From Saprospiraceae bacterium (GTDB taxonomy: Bacteria; Bacteroidota; Bacteroidia; Chitinophagales; Saprospiraceae), in the NCBI GenBank assembly GCA_016715985.1, contig JADJXD010000001.1, forward strand, positions 1,612,001 through 1,676,000: a stretch of 64,000 bases of DNA, given 5' to 3'. Shown here piece after piece: positions 16,812 to 26,411 of this stretch; the first letter of the stretch is position 1; each line of letters begins with the position of its first letter. A program made the position numbers and the translations under genes. The notes below the pieces were generated by a model. The model did no database searches. It was not told the DNA's origin and saw only the letters and a program-made list of their open reading frames with translations.

Positions 16812-19499
16812 ATGTTACGAACCCTAACTTTCATCTTCTTTCTGGTATGTGGTCATAATATCCTGACAGCCGCTCACATTGTTGGCGGAGATGTTACTTA
16901 TCAATGTATTGAATCAAACCCCATCACCCAAACAACTAAATTCAGAGTTACATTTACCATGTACAGGGATGTAGCTGGAAATGGTGCTCCTTTTGATATG
17001 AATGCCCGTTTTGGAATATTTGAAAGTGAACAGGGAACTGATACCTGGGAACACAGGCAAACAATTATGTCAAATCCAATAAACCGCCAGATTGTACCTT
17101 ATGAAGATAAATGTGTCATCGTACCACCCAATATCGTCATTGAAAAGGCCAACTACATTTTTGATATTGAATTGCCTTGGAGTAACAAGGTATTTCAAAT
17201 CACATACCAAAGGTGCTGCAGAAATAATACCATATCCAATATCATCAATCCCGGGGAAACCGGTGCGGCATTTTTTGTTGAGATCTTTGGCAATGCTATT
17301 GAAGAATGCAACAATAGTCCTGTTTTTAATAAATTTCCACCTATTCTGATTTGCAACCAGAAATTGCTGAATTTTGACCATTCTGCTTCTGATAGTGAAG
17401 GCAACAGGCTGGAATATGAGTTTTGCACCCCATTCCATGCAGGCGGTACAGATGGTGCTACGACTCCCGGCAATATTTTATCATGTACCGGTGTTACACC
17501 ATTGCCTGCAAATTGTCCTCCGCCCTATGATGAAGTTATGTTTGCTCCCAATTATTCTGCACAGAATCCGATGGGAGGAAGTCCGCAAATATCTATTGAT
17601 CCGGTTACCGGAATAATATCCGGCATCCCTAACCTACAAGGCCAGTTTGTGGTCGGTGTCTGTGTAAAAGAGTTTAAAGATGGTGTACAAATAGGTAGTA
17701 TCCGCAGAGAATTTCAATTTAATGTGGTAAACTGTCAGGGAATCTCAGAAACAAAAAATTATGAGATTTGTGCAGGGGATTCGATTGATGTCAATCAGAC
17801 GATTTACGATCAACCCGGGTCTTACACACAGGTATTTCAAAATGAAAATGGATGTGACAGCACCTTAATTATAAACATCTCAGGATTACAGAATACGGCT
17901 CGTCAACTCTTTTACAAACTTTGCGATGAAGAATCTGTCGAAATCAATGGCAGTAATTATAATGCAACCGGTATATATTCTCAACTTTTGGTCAATCAAT
18001 CCGGCTGTGACAGTACTTTGACCATTACGATTGATAAATTTAATAAAACGGAATCCAATATTCAAATCCAGTTATGTGATGAAGAAAGAGCTATCGTGAA
18101 CGATGTTATTTATGATGAGGCCGGAAATTATACGCAGACTTTAAGTAACAGCAGTGGGTGTGATAGTACTATTTATATTTCTGTACAAAAAGGAACTTCT
18201 TCTTTTGAAGAAAAAACATTCTCTCTTTGTGACCTGAATCCTATCGTTATTAATGGCCAATCTTATAATCAACCCGGCAAATATGTTTCCCAACTTACTA
18301 CAGCAAGCGGATGTGATAGTATCCTGAACCTGATCATCTTACCTTGTGACCAGAATGTGTTCTATGACCTGGAAAAGTGTGATGCATTGATCCCCGAAAA
18401 CAGTATGGTGTACGATGAGTTTATACCGGCTTATATCCAAAATCTCGATTGCGGAAATGTAACTGCCAGCAATATATTCAGAGACAATCCGCAAATAAAC
18501 AAACATTCCTGTACCCCGGGTTTTAATAATTCCAAAGCGATGTGTGTAAGTGCGTCCGCTTCATGCAATGATGAGACAGCCACTGTGACACCCATAGTCA
18601 TTAACTTTACAATGGTGCCTGAATCAGGTCGCAAAATTCAGTTCAATCATCTGATATTCCAGCAATTATCCCCATTGAATTACGACTGGATCTCCGGACC
18701 CAAAGGTCAGAATAACTATCCTACAAAATACGGCATCAAAATCTTTATAAACGATGTCGAAATCTACCGGAAAACAGATGTCTCTGCAAGCAATAACTGG
18801 ACAAAAGAAAAGTATGATTTTTTTGAAAATGATTTGTTTTCATCATCAGATTCTGCATCTTACAGGATAGAAATTTTGCCATATTGTCCTGTCGGAAATG
18901 ATGCTTTGGTGAGTGTGTGGGATATAGATGATGTAGCTTTATATTTTTCCTGCCATGATGTGGAGAACAGAGTCATCAGTGGGAAAATCATCAATCCGGA
19001 TGCTGAATTGTCCGGGGTTGAGATAAGCAGACTAAACCAAAATATTCTTGCAACTACATCTATATCACCGGATGGCACTTTTATGTTGCCAAAAAACAGC
19101 GTGGACAAAGAATACACCATTGAAGGATATTATGATGAAAACACGATATACAGGTTGTCGACATTAGATCTGGTCATCACTCAGAGACACATTTTAGGGT
19201 TGGAACCATTTACCAGTCCATTGCAATATTTAGCTGCTGATGTCAATAATGATCAGAAAGTCACGGCTTCAGATTTAGTCCACATGCGTAAGATTATACT
19301 GGGCATCGACACACATTTTAAAAGAAATACGAGCTGGCTATTTCTGGATGCAGAATCGGTTAAAACAGAAACCAATCCCTGGCTGATTAAAAGGCATATT
19401 TTTGTTCCTTCAGGCCATCAGGATTTGGATCATTTAAGATTTGTGGCACTGAAGGTCGGGGATGTAGATGGGGTACCTAAAATTGAAAATCAAAAATAG
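16812..19499 (+). CDS. Large secreted cysteine-repeat protein with dockerin-like C-terminus
   Basis: 895 residues. A signal peptide is followed by the Bacteroidota motif AAHIVGGDVTYQC that opens a large beta domain (about 20-310). Four repeats of about 48 residues follow (319-511), each of the form LCxxxxVxINGxxYxxxGxY then GCDST. A Cys-containing beta region (about 515-715) is unassigned. The last part (about 720-880) looks like a Saprospiria-type dockerin-like module (LSTLDLVITQRHILGL, then DVNNDQKVTASDLVHMRK with a Ca-binding loop) and ends near VGDVDGV. I see no T9SS sorting domain, which is unusual because related proteins usually carry one. It is probably surface or extracellular; the ligand is unknown. 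Confidence 0.75.
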   Translation: MLRTLTFIFFLVCGHNILTAAHIVGGDVTYQCIESNPITQTTKFRVTFTMYRDVAGNGAPFDMNARFGIFESEQGTDTWEHRQTIMSNPINRQIVPYEDKCVIVPPNIVIEKANYIFDIELPWSNKVFQITYQRCCRNNTISNIINPGETGAAFFVEIFGNAIEECNNSPVFNKFPPILICNQKLLNFDHSASDSEGNRLEYEFCTPFHAGGTDGATTPGNILSCTGVTPLPANCPPPYDEVMFAPNYSAQNPMGGSPQISIDPVTGIISGIPNLQGQFVVGVCVKEFKDGVQIGSIRREFQFNVVNCQGISETKNYEICAGDSIDVNQTIYDQPGSYTQVFQNENGCDSTLIINISGLQNTARQLFYKLCDEESVEINGSNYNATGIYSQLLVNQSGCDSTLTITIDKFNKTESNIQIQLCDEERAIVNDVIYDEAGNYTQTLSNSSGCDSTIYISVQKGTSSFEEKTFSLCDLNPIVINGQSYNQPGKYVSQLTTASGCDSILNLIILPCDQNVFYDLEKCDALIPENSMVYDEFIPAYIQNLDCGNVTASNIFRDNPQINKHSCTPGFNNSKAMCVSASASCNDETATVTPIVINFTMVPESGRKIQFNHLIFQQLSPLNYDWISGPKGQNNYPTKYGIKIFINDVEIYRKTDVSASNNWTKEKYDFFENDLFSSSDSASYRIEILPYCPVGNDALVSVWDIDDVALYFSCHDVENRVISGKIINPDAELSGVEISRLNQNILATTSISPDGTFMLPKNSVDKEYTIEGYYDENTIYRLSTLDLVITQRHILGLEPFTSPLQYLAADVNNDQKVTASDLVHMRKIILGIDTHFKRNTSWLFLDAESVKTETNPWLIKRHIFVPSGHQDLDHLRFVALKVGDVDGVPKIENQK

Positions 19500-19531
19500 T
19501 TTTTTAATCCTGATTTGAAATTGTATAAATT

Positions 19532-20467
19532 TTGATAAAATTTCTAAAATACACAGGGATCACTTTATTAGTTTTGATAGTTGGAATTTGTTTTTTTTAT
19601 TGGGAAAATGATATTCCTTTAGAAACGCTCAAAACCAGATACGCATCCAAATCCTCAGCTTTTGTTGATGTGATGCAAATGAAAGTGCACTACCGAGATG
19701 AAGGCTTCAAAAATGATTCTGTTCCTTTGGTGCTTATCCACGGTACAGGGGCAAGCCTGCATACGTGGGAAGAAAGTGTCAACTTGTTGAAAGACAGTTT
19801 TCGCATTATTACGATGGATCTACCTGCTTATGGCTTGACAGGACCCAATCCGGAAAGGGTTTATTCTCAGGAATTTTATGTGCAATTTATACATGAATTT
19901 CTGACATCCATCCACGTGGATAAATGTATCATAGGCGGCAATTCTCTTGGTGGCGCCATAGCCTGGAATTATGCATATCAATATCCTGAGAAAGTAAAAA
20001 AGCTAATCCTTATCGATGCTGCCGGATACCCTATGGTTTCTGAAAGCAAGCCTATTGCCTTTACATTGGCCCAAATTCCGATACTTAAACATTTGCTCAA
20101 CTATGTCACACCAAGATTTCTGGCAGAAAAGAGTGTGATCAATGTGTATGAAGACCCATCTAAAGTGACAGATAAATTGGTAGACCGGTATTACGAGTTA
20201 TTTTTAAGGGAAGGAAACCGTCAGGCCTTTGTGGACAGAATGAATTTTTCTGAATATCCGGGCTATTTGGAAAAAATACGAGGTATACAAATACCTGCAT
20301 TGATCCTTTGGGGAGCAAATGATAAGCTGATACCTGTAGAAAACGCATTGAAATTCCAAAACGATCTACTTTATAACTCCTTGGTCATCCTTGAAAAAAC
20401 GGGTCATGTTCCTATGGAAGAAGCACCTGAGCGGACTGTGGCAGAGATAAGGTCGTTTTTGAAGTGA
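19532..20467 (+). CDS. Membrane-anchored alpha/beta hydrolase
   Basis: 311 residues. An N-terminal membrane anchor (residues 8-24) precedes an alpha/beta-hydrolase fold: oxyanion segment LIHGTGASLHTW, nucleophile elbow GGNSLGG (Ser138), acid Asp264 (WGANDKLIP) and His292 (TGHVPMEE). It is likely an esterase or hydrolase acting at the membrane; the substrate is unknown. The start is TTG at 19532. An in-frame TAA lies three bases upstream of it, and later ATG codons would remove the anchor and core strands. It follows the previous gene by 32 bases and may be co-transcribed. Confidence 0.85.
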   Translation: MIKFLKYTGITLLVLIVGICFFYWENDIPLETLKTRYASKSSAFVDVMQMKVHYRDEGFKNDSVPLVLIHGTGASLHTWEESVNLLKDSFRIITMDLPAYGLTGPNPERVYSQEFYVQFIHEFLTSIHVDKCIIGGNSLGGAIAWNYAYQYPEKVKKLILIDAAGYPMVSESKPIAFTLAQIPILKHLLNYVTPRFLAEKSVINVYEDPSKVTDKLVDRYYELFLREGNRQAFVDRMNFSEYPGYLEKIRGIQIPALILWGANDKLIPVENALKFQNDLLYNSLVILEKTGHVPMEEAPERTVAEIRSFLK

Positions 20468-20578
20468 TTACTATGACATTTCATTTATAATGGTACATTT
20501 ACCATGAAAATTCATAGTTTTACTTTCATATCTCATGATAAATCAAACAAATTGAACTTTAATATTATTTCGGTGCTT

Positions 20579-22927
20579 TTATAACTTCACAAACTTAACC
20601 CGACTTATTTTCCCTCCATTTTTCAATCTGATAAAATACGTTCCACTCTCCAATCCACTCACGTCAACCGATGTTCCATCCAAAGTCAATGACCGGACAA
20701 TCCGTCCAGAAATATCATAAATCTCCGCTTTCGTCCATATTTCTTCAGTGGATATGTGGAGGATATCTCTGACAGGGTTGGGATATATTTTTACATCAGT
20801 TGTCCAGTCGGTGGTCGAGACCGGAAGTGCGACGGTGGTTTGTGCTTCGTTGGTACGAATCGGAAAGTTATAATCAAAATAGATATCTGCCAGATTTTTG
20901 AGTGAGTCGCCCGGAACTAGTGTCGGTAAAGTCTTGATTTTAAAAGCGATGTAACCATCGTTATTGGCATCATCGAAGGGAAGTTGTATATTTTCAAAGA
21001 TGAACTCTACCTTGTTGCCTTCGATGCGGGTATAAACTTCGTGGCTGGCGTCGGTGATTTTTAAGGTGGAAATGTCAAATGTTTTGGTGTCTATGATGTC
21101 TTTGACGACTACATTTTCTGCGGCGTAGTTGCCGGTATTCTCAAAGCGGATAAGGTAGTCCACAAATTCACCTACCATGTCCGGTTTTACCCGATCACCC
21201 TGGAGACAGGTTTTGTCATTAGGGTCGTAAGGACCTACAACGGTATTTTCGAGTGTGAAGATATTGTCTAGGATAGATGCTGTAAGATAGAGTTTGTCGC
21301 CTGCATTGACAGCAGGTGTATCCGTCGGTCTATTGACTTTGAGCGTAACGGTGATTTCTCTTTTTTCGAAAGGAAGCAAATTGGTAAAATTCCATTTTAG
21401 GATACCATCTGCTATTTGGTCCGCAGTCTGTGAAGCTGAGATATAATCCAATAATGATTCATCATAAGTAAAATTGAGCGAACCATTTTCTATCTGAGTG
21501 CCAACATTCTCCCATACGATTTTGTACGAAGCACTAAATCCCGGTCTGGCGGGAGGTGATAAAGGAAGGACGGTGATATTGACCTTATTAAAGATTCCCT
21601 TTGGTGTGATACAGAAATTTTGAGTGATGGTATCAGCCGTAGAAGGAAAAGTGATGGAGAAGGATGATGGTGTTACTTCGAAATGGTTAGGATATTCAAT
21701 GATAGGCGTAATGGTGTGAGTACCTTGATGCAATGGAATCTTGTAACCACCAGTTGAATTTGAAATGAATGTACCACTATTATTACCATTTGTGATGTTA
21801 AATTTGAAGTTTGGCAGTTTAAAATCCTGATCATCACATCCATTAATATTGTAATCGTACTTATTTTCCCCATTTAAAACATAAAATTCTCCACCAGGAG
21901 TAAAGGAGCAGTAGGAGTTTACTTCACAGTTTTTCATTCCATTAACTAATACCTGATTAACTAATTTTTCTACGTCCTTTTCATTGCAGCAAATGTATCT
22001 TAGATTCGGATTGTTTGAAAAATTTATCGTTGATAAATTATTTATTTGTTTTAAGAATAATGAAGTAAATAAATTATTTTGACAACTTAAATGAAATAAT
22101 CTAACTCCATCCAATTTTAGTGAAGTCAAGTTATTGTTTTGGCAATCTAGTTGCCACATAAATTTTAATGAAGTTAAATCAAGTTCTTTAATCTTATTAA
22201 AACTGCATAAAATTATTACTCCGGATTTTGCAATACTATCAACTTGGAATGATTCTATACTATTATATGAGCATCCTATTCTAGTAAGTTCCGGTAGATA
22301 TGGAAGAATAAGACTTTGCAATTTGTTAGAATTACAAGTTAAATTTTTTAGCTTTGGTAAGTTCTTTAAATTTAATTTTTCAAGTTTTCCATTTGAACAA
22401 TTTAATTCACTTAATTCTTTTAAGTCAATGATGTTCAATTCAGTGAATAAATTGAATGCACAATACAATAATTCCAAATTGTCCAAACCAGTTAAATCTA
22501 ATTCATGAATTAAATTATTGCCGCAATGCAGATTGACAAGTGCTTTGTTGTTCGAAAGAGATAATTTATTTATTTCATTAAATCCACAATTTAAATTCTT
22601 TAAGTTGCTCAAATTACTAATATTAATTTCAACAATTTTGTTTTTTTGACAATTCAGCGTCAATAAATTGGTGAAATGTTCAATTCCTTTGAGTGAATTA
22701 ATATTTAAACTTTCCACAAATAAATTAATGATATATAAAGATTCGTTTTGATCTATCTCCCCATCATTATTCAAATCCGCATCAGAATCTCCTACACCAT
22801 CCCCATCCGTGTCCACACACTTCGTATTCACCAATGCATTTTTAAATTTAGCATCCGGAAAATGAATAATCTGTGCTGAAGCAAAGCTGCTCAATGCCAA
22901 AAACGAAAGGATAAATACATTTTTCAT
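20579..22927 (-). CDS. Leucine-rich-repeat surface protein with T9SS sorting domain (short paralogue)
   Basis: 782 residues from the ATG at 22927, which opens the signal peptide MKNVFILSFLALSSFASAQ; the longer frame adds ten residues. An EF-hand-like loop (DADLNNDGEIDQNES) precedes a compact LRR array of about 21-residue units (LKNLNCGFNEINKLSLSNN), then a prealbumin-like segment, the DUF7619-type beta domain (YDPNDKTCLQGDRV) and the T9SS sorting domain (VKIYPNPVRDILHI). It is a paralogue of the gene at 12791-16294 with a shorter LRR region; 65 consecutive bases are identical in the C-terminal part. It is expected to be displayed on the outer surface; the partner is unknown. Confidence 0.86.
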   Translation of the reverse strand: MKNVFILSFLALSSFASAQIIHFPDAKFKNALVNTKCVDTDGDGVGDSDADLNNDGEIDQNESLYIINLFVESLNINSLKGIEHFTNLLTLNCQKNKIVEINISNLSNLKNLNCGFNEINKLSLSNNKALVNLHCGNNLIHELDLTGLDNLELLYCAFNLFTELNIIDLKELSELNCSNGKLEKLNLKNLPKLKNLTCNSNKLQSLILPYLPELTRIGCSYNSIESFQVDSIAKSGVIILCSFNKIKELDLTSLKFMWQLDCQNNNLTSLKLDGVRLFHLSCQNNLFTSLFLKQINNLSTINFSNNPNLRYICCNEKDVEKLVNQVLVNGMKNCEVNSYCSFTPGGEFYVLNGENKYDYNINGCDDQDFKLPNFKFNITNGNNSGTFISNSTGGYKIPLHQGTHTITPIIEYPNHFEVTPSSFSITFPSTADTITQNFCITPKGIFNKVNITVLPLSPPARPGFSASYKIVWENVGTQIENGSLNFTYDESLLDYISASQTADQIADGILKWNFTNLLPFEKREITVTLKVNRPTDTPAVNAGDKLYLTASILDNIFTLENTVVGPYDPNDKTCLQGDRVKPDMVGEFVDYLIRFENTGNYAAENVVVKDIIDTKTFDISTLKITDASHEVYTRIEGNKVEFIFENIQLPFDDANNDGYIAFKIKTLPTLVPGDSLKNLADIYFDYNFPIRTNEAQTTVALPVSTTDWTTDVKIYPNPVRDILHISTEEIWTKAEIYDISGRIVRSLTLDGTSVDVSGLESGTYFIRLKNGGKISRVKFVKL

Positions 22928-23340
22928 AACAGGTAGATTTAAATAAATAATTTTCAATACTGATACCTAATGACATCATTGCAATTCAGAAAAGATAAGA
23001 TTGTGCAGCTTTCAGTTTCTATTTCACTTATTCATGTGACGGACAAAACGAATTTCCTTCCACAATTGCGATAAAGATAAAATAAAACTGAAATATGGAG
23101 TAATTAAATCCGGTTTTTTACTTCATGTATCGTGGAAACGACATTTTAAAAAGGGTATTGGCTGGTGGGTGTTGGCTGTTAGCCATTAGCTGTTGGTTAT
23201 TAGCTTTACCATTCAAACATTTTTTTTGATACTCATTATGACAGAAGGAACATCAAAAAAAAAGCCTTTCTCCTATGATCACTGGATCACCAGATCACCC
23301 CATCACAGATCACAAGATCACTCCATCACCGATCACCCCA
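22928..23340. repeat. Intergenic repeat cluster (GATCACCCCATC array and poly-T hairpin)
   Basis: 413 bases without a gene. It contains a TGGCTGTTAGCCATTAGC stretch (about 23171-23208), an inverted repeat with arms TTTTTTTGAT and ATCAAAAAAA (about 23219-23262), and short runs of GATCACCCCATCAC (23275-23345). The same three elements, in reverse orientation, make up the 38.6-39.3 kb region, so this is a dispersed composite repeat. The end of the array reaches the xdhC-type stop codon. Confidence 0.65.
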
Positions 23341-24462
23341 TCACTCATGTATTCCAACTGTCTTTTCCTTAAGTGATCTACCCTGTTTCTTTTCCAAAAC
23401 TGTCTTAATCTCCGCCAGGATCGATAGTGCTATCTCTTCTGAAGTTTCCGCACCGATATCCAATCCTGCCGGACTGTAGATGGTGGCTATCTGCTCTGTT
23501 GCCAGTGGTCGGTTTTCTTCTTCGTATTCGGAGAGCATCCTTTCGAGTTTTTTCTTTGGGCCCAGCATGGCGATATATTTTGCGTTGTTTTGGCATAGTT
23601 CATAAAGTAGGGCTTTGTCATAGTTGTAATTGTGGGTCATCAATGCAAAAAAGGTAAAATCATCTATCCTGACGCTTTGGATCACTTGTTCCGGTTTGGC
23701 GGTAAGCACATCACAGGCTTTGGCAAATCGCTCTTTTTTGGCATAATTGGATCTGCCATCTATGACCGTTGTATCCCAACCCAATACATCTGCCATCTCC
23801 ACCAGAGGCATCACGTCATTTCCGGCACCTACCACAACAAGTGATACAGCGGGTGGGACAAACTCCAGAAAAACAGTCATTTTTTCACCATCAACATCAA
23901 ATTCTGTCCATGTACTTTTGCCGGTATCAAACACACTTTGGACTTCTTCTTTCAGTAAATTCGTTTTGACGTTTATTGTATTTTTGCCTGTAATGTTTCC
24001 CGATGCATCTATAAAAAATTGGGTTCCTGCATTGGGTTGTTTTTTATGTTGGAAAGAAAAAAATGTGGCAATGACTGCATTTTGTCTGTCTGAAGTTAAT
24101 TTTTCCAGAAGTTGTATTGGATGATCAATCATCTCATAATCAACAGGTTCGATCAGGATTTTGATAATGCCATTACAACCGAGACCAATGCCTATCGTCG
24201 CATCGTCTTCATCCATGGTATCATAAGTGACGAGCGCAGGAACCTGTTCATTGATGACGTGCAGGGCTTTTCGCATCGCATCACCTTCCAGACATCCACC
24301 ACTGATCGCTCCGGTCAATCTGCCGTCTTCGGAGATCAGCATCCGGGCACCCGGACGCCGGTATGACGAACCTTCCACATGCACGACGGTCGCCAAAGCA
24401 CATCGTTTCCCTAAAGATTTATGCTCCTGATAACTGCGGATGATGTCTCTGATTTCTTTCAT
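23341..24462 (-). CDS. XdhC/CoxI-family molybdenum enzyme maturation protein
   Basis: 373 residues. The N-terminal XdhC/CoxI domain has RCALATVVHVEGSSYRRPG and GAISGGCLEGD. The C-terminal Rossmann domain (from about 215) has LVVVGAGNDVMPLVEMA and ends near GLDIGAETSEEIALSI. By family it binds sulfurated molybdopterin cofactor and delivers it to molybdenum hydroxylases. The target is probably the IorAB-like enzyme encoded 2 kb upstream. It starts two bases after the serpin stop codon, so both are probably on one transcript; the serpin is an unexpected partner. Confidence 0.9.
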   Translation of the reverse strand: MKEIRDIIRSYQEHKSLGKRCALATVVHVEGSSYRRPGARMLISEDGRLTGAISGGCLEGDAMRKALHVINEQVPALVTYDTMDEDDATIGIGLGCNGIIKILIEPVDYEMIDHPIQLLEKLTSDRQNAVIATFFSFQHKKQPNAGTQFFIDASGNITGKNTINVKTNLLKEEVQSVFDTGKSTWTEFDVDGEKMTVFLEFVPPAVSLVVVGAGNDVMPLVEMADVLGWDTTVIDGRSNYAKKERFAKACDVLTAKPEQVIQSVRIDDFTFFALMTHNYNYDKALLYELCQNNAKYIAMLGPKKKLERMLSEYEEENRPLATEQIATIYSPAGLDIGAETSEEIALSILAEIKTVLEKKQGRSLKEKTVGIHE

Positions 24463-24464
24463 TT

Positions 24465-25679
24465 TTAAAGCAATGGGTCATTGATCTTACCGGAAAATAT
24501 AATGGTATTACTCTGAATGTGTCGTAAGACGATGTAGAATGGTTTATCAAATTTCAGATATGGCGGCATGGATGTCACTCCAAATCCGATGGATGTAACT
24601 GCTGCTCCTTCAGCACCCTTTTCATCTATATCCAATACCACCTTATGTTTGAGCTGATTGATAAAAATCCTGTTGGATGAAACACCAAGTGAAGTAAAAT
24701 CAGCAGCAGTTGGATTGAAGGCTGATGTCATTCCTAAAGCCTTAAGTGATTGAATAATATCATTATCATAACTCACCTTGATCTTAGGAAAAGTGATGAT
24801 GGCCCGGTTATAATTGACTTTTTTGATGAGTTCGTGGTAGATGTCCGGATTAAGGATTTCATTTCCACCTTCTTGCCTGATTAATGTCAAACTATAGGTA
24901 GAATCTTTGAATGGTATATCAATGAGTTTAGTACTGCTATCCAAATAAAAGGGAACTGATCTGTCATCTGCTATAAATGTAACCTTCTTTTTCTCCTCTT
25001 TCGAAGTGAAAAAATCATCTTCCCTCGTAAAAGATTCGGGAAAACCAGCAGACCAGTCTGATTTAAAATACAATGCATTGATTAAAAAGGCAATATCCAG
25101 AGGCTTTATGTCATCTAAGATCGCATCAATTTTTCCTTTTGTTTTTCCCTTTACCCAATTGTTTATCAGGTTTAATGCCTGGGTTTTATCAGAAAAATTT
25201 GCCTTTTCAAAAACACAATCATAATCAACAAGATCATTTTTAAAGGTTGGACTTAGCGTCAATCTTTGGTCGTCATAGAAAAATCCATTGGCTAACGACA
25301 GGGTTGGATGTCCGCTTTCTTTACTAAGAAGCTGAATCAGAAGCTTGGTTTGTTCATTGATGGATTTTATGTCACAGCCTTTACACTGTAACATTTCCAA
25401 CATTTCATTTTCGGTAGCACCTTCTGAACCATTGATAGCCATATAAAGAGCTATCTGAACACTTAATGGTGAAATAACTACATTTTTGTCCGGGTGACTA
25501 ATGAGTTCCTGTTTCAAGAGATTCCAACCAAAAGTTTGATTTGCGTCCGCCAATCGTTGTATAGATTCTACTTTTACCGTATTTTCATTTTTAACCGGAT
25601 CCTTCTCAGATTTGGAGCAGGAAATGAAAGTAATGAAAAAAGATAGTATGATAAGTTTCAAAAAATATATTTGTCTCAT
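24465..25679 (-). CDS. Serpin-family protease inhibitor, predicted lipoprotein
   Basis: 404 residues. The signal ends in a lipobox-like FISCSKSEKD (Cys21), then a full serpin fold follows: NVVISPLSVQIALYMAINGS near residue 70, FLINALYFKSDW near 205, hinge DEKGAEGAAVTS near 350 and FDKPFYIVLRH near 380. The reactive loop reads about SIGFGVTSMPP, so P1 is probably Thr or a nearby small residue, which does not suggest a trypsin target; the exact P1 is uncertain. It is likely to guard the cell surface against serine or cysteine proteases. It is transcribed with xdhC-type maturation protein (2-base gap). The upstream gap holds a REP-type transposase element, which separates it from iorB. Confidence 0.88.
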   Translation of the reverse strand: MRQIYFLKLIILSFFITFISCSKSEKDPVKNENTVKVESIQRLADANQTFGWNLLKQELISHPDKNVVISPLSVQIALYMAINGSEGATENEMLEMLQCKGCDIKSINEQTKLLIQLLSKESGHPTLSLANGFFYDDQRLTLSPTFKNDLVDYDCVFEKANFSDKTQALNLINNWVKGKTKGKIDAILDDIKPLDIAFLINALYFKSDWSAGFPESFTREDDFFTSKEEKKKVTFIADDRSVPFYLDSSTKLIDIPFKDSTYSLTLIRQEGGNEILNPDIYHELIKKVNYNRAIITFPKIKVSYDNDIIQSLKALGMTSAFNPTAADFTSLGVSSNRIFINQLKHKVVLDIDEKGAEGAAVTSIGFGVTSMPPYLKFDKPFYIVLRHIQSNTIIFSGKINDPLL

Positions 25680-25823
25680 TGCAGTAAATTTTAAAAATGA
25701 TTCAAAATGTTAACGTTTTAACAGACGTAAAAAGTTTATAAAATGGTTGGTTAAAAAGAACTTATTATAATTTGCAGCAACAAATTCATAGAACAACATA
25801 GTAATTACAACCAGCGTCGATAC

Positions 25824-25847
25824 AACAATGGATTAAAATCCATTGTT
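25824..25847. repeat. Left outer palindrome of REP-transposase element
   Basis: A perfect 11-bp stem (AACAATGGATT / AATCCATTGTT) with a 2-base centre. The core GGATTAAAATCC is also found, in reverse, at the other end of the element. Confidence 0.8.
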
Positions 25848-25859
25848 TGTATATGGGCC

Positions 25860-25872
25860 GATGCTACGCATC
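25860..25872. repeat. Left inner hairpin of REP-transposase element
   Basis: GATGC-TAC-GCATC, a 5-bp stem with a TAC loop, placed 12 bases inside the outer palindrome. The right end has the same spacing and, on the minus strand, the same loop. Confidence 0.78.
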
Positions 25873-25890
25873 TTTTAAGTGTTGCAAGTA

Positions 25891-26352
25891 TTACAATGGA
25901 TCGTGAAATACATAGTGTTGATCATAATCTATCTGAAATGCTTCTAATAGTTCAATATATTCATCCTTAAAGGTTTTGGATTGGTGATGTATTTCTTGAT
26001 TTTGGATATATCTATACACATTGTCAATATGCGATTGACTATATGAAAAAACACCATATCCTTCTTGCCATTCAAAACGGTCAACAGTTAGTTTGTTGTC
26101 ATTAATGTATTTGGATGATTTTGCTTTTACGGTCTTCATTAATTCGGAGATGGATACTACAGGTTTCAAACTTAAAAAGCAGTGCACATGATCTTCTACG
26201 CCACCTATGATAATTGTTGTACATTTGGTTTCATTGATTAAATTGCCAATAACCGCAAAAAGTACATCTCTCCATCTTTTGTCTAGAACCGCATTCCGAT
26301 ATTTCACAGCAAAAACAAATTGAAGATATACTTTATGATAAGTATGACCCAT
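25891..26352 (-). CDS. IS200-like / REP-associated tyrosine transposase (Y1_Tnp)
   Basis: 153 residues, the usual length for the Y1 transposase fold. The HUH metal site is DHVHCFL (His55, His57), and the catalytic tyrosine is expected at Tyr115 in VYRYIQNQE. It cuts and joins single-stranded DNA at hairpins through a 5'-phosphotyrosine. The frame is intact. The gene is flanked on both sides by matched palindromes, which supports a REP-associated (domesticated or slowly mobile) element rather than a simple IS200. It interrupts what may once have been a continuous molybdenum enzyme operon. Confidence 0.9.
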   Translation of the reverse strand: MGHTYHKVYLQFVFAVKYRNAVLDKRWRDVLFAVIGNLINETKCTTIIIGGVEDHVHCFLSLKPVVSISELMKTVKAKSSKYINDNKLTVDRFEWQEGYGVFSYSQSHIDNVYRYIQNQEIHHQSKTFKDEYIELLEAFQIDYDQHYVFHDPL

Positions 26353-26386
26353 GTTTTTTCAATTAATTGATTTTTAAAACTACTAA

Positions 26387-26399
26387 GAGCCGTAGGCTC
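26387..26399. repeat. Right inner hairpin of REP-transposase element
   Basis: GAGCC-GTA-GGCTC; on the minus strand the loop reads TAC, as at the left end. It lies 12 bases from the right outer palindrome. Confidence 0.78.
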
Positions 26400-26411
26400 G
26401 ACACATTTCAC

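Noticed and set aside
24465..25679. Serpin as part of a toxin-protease pair
   Set aside because: No protease gene is adjacent; the neighbour is a molybdenum cofactor chaperone, so no such pair can be supported.
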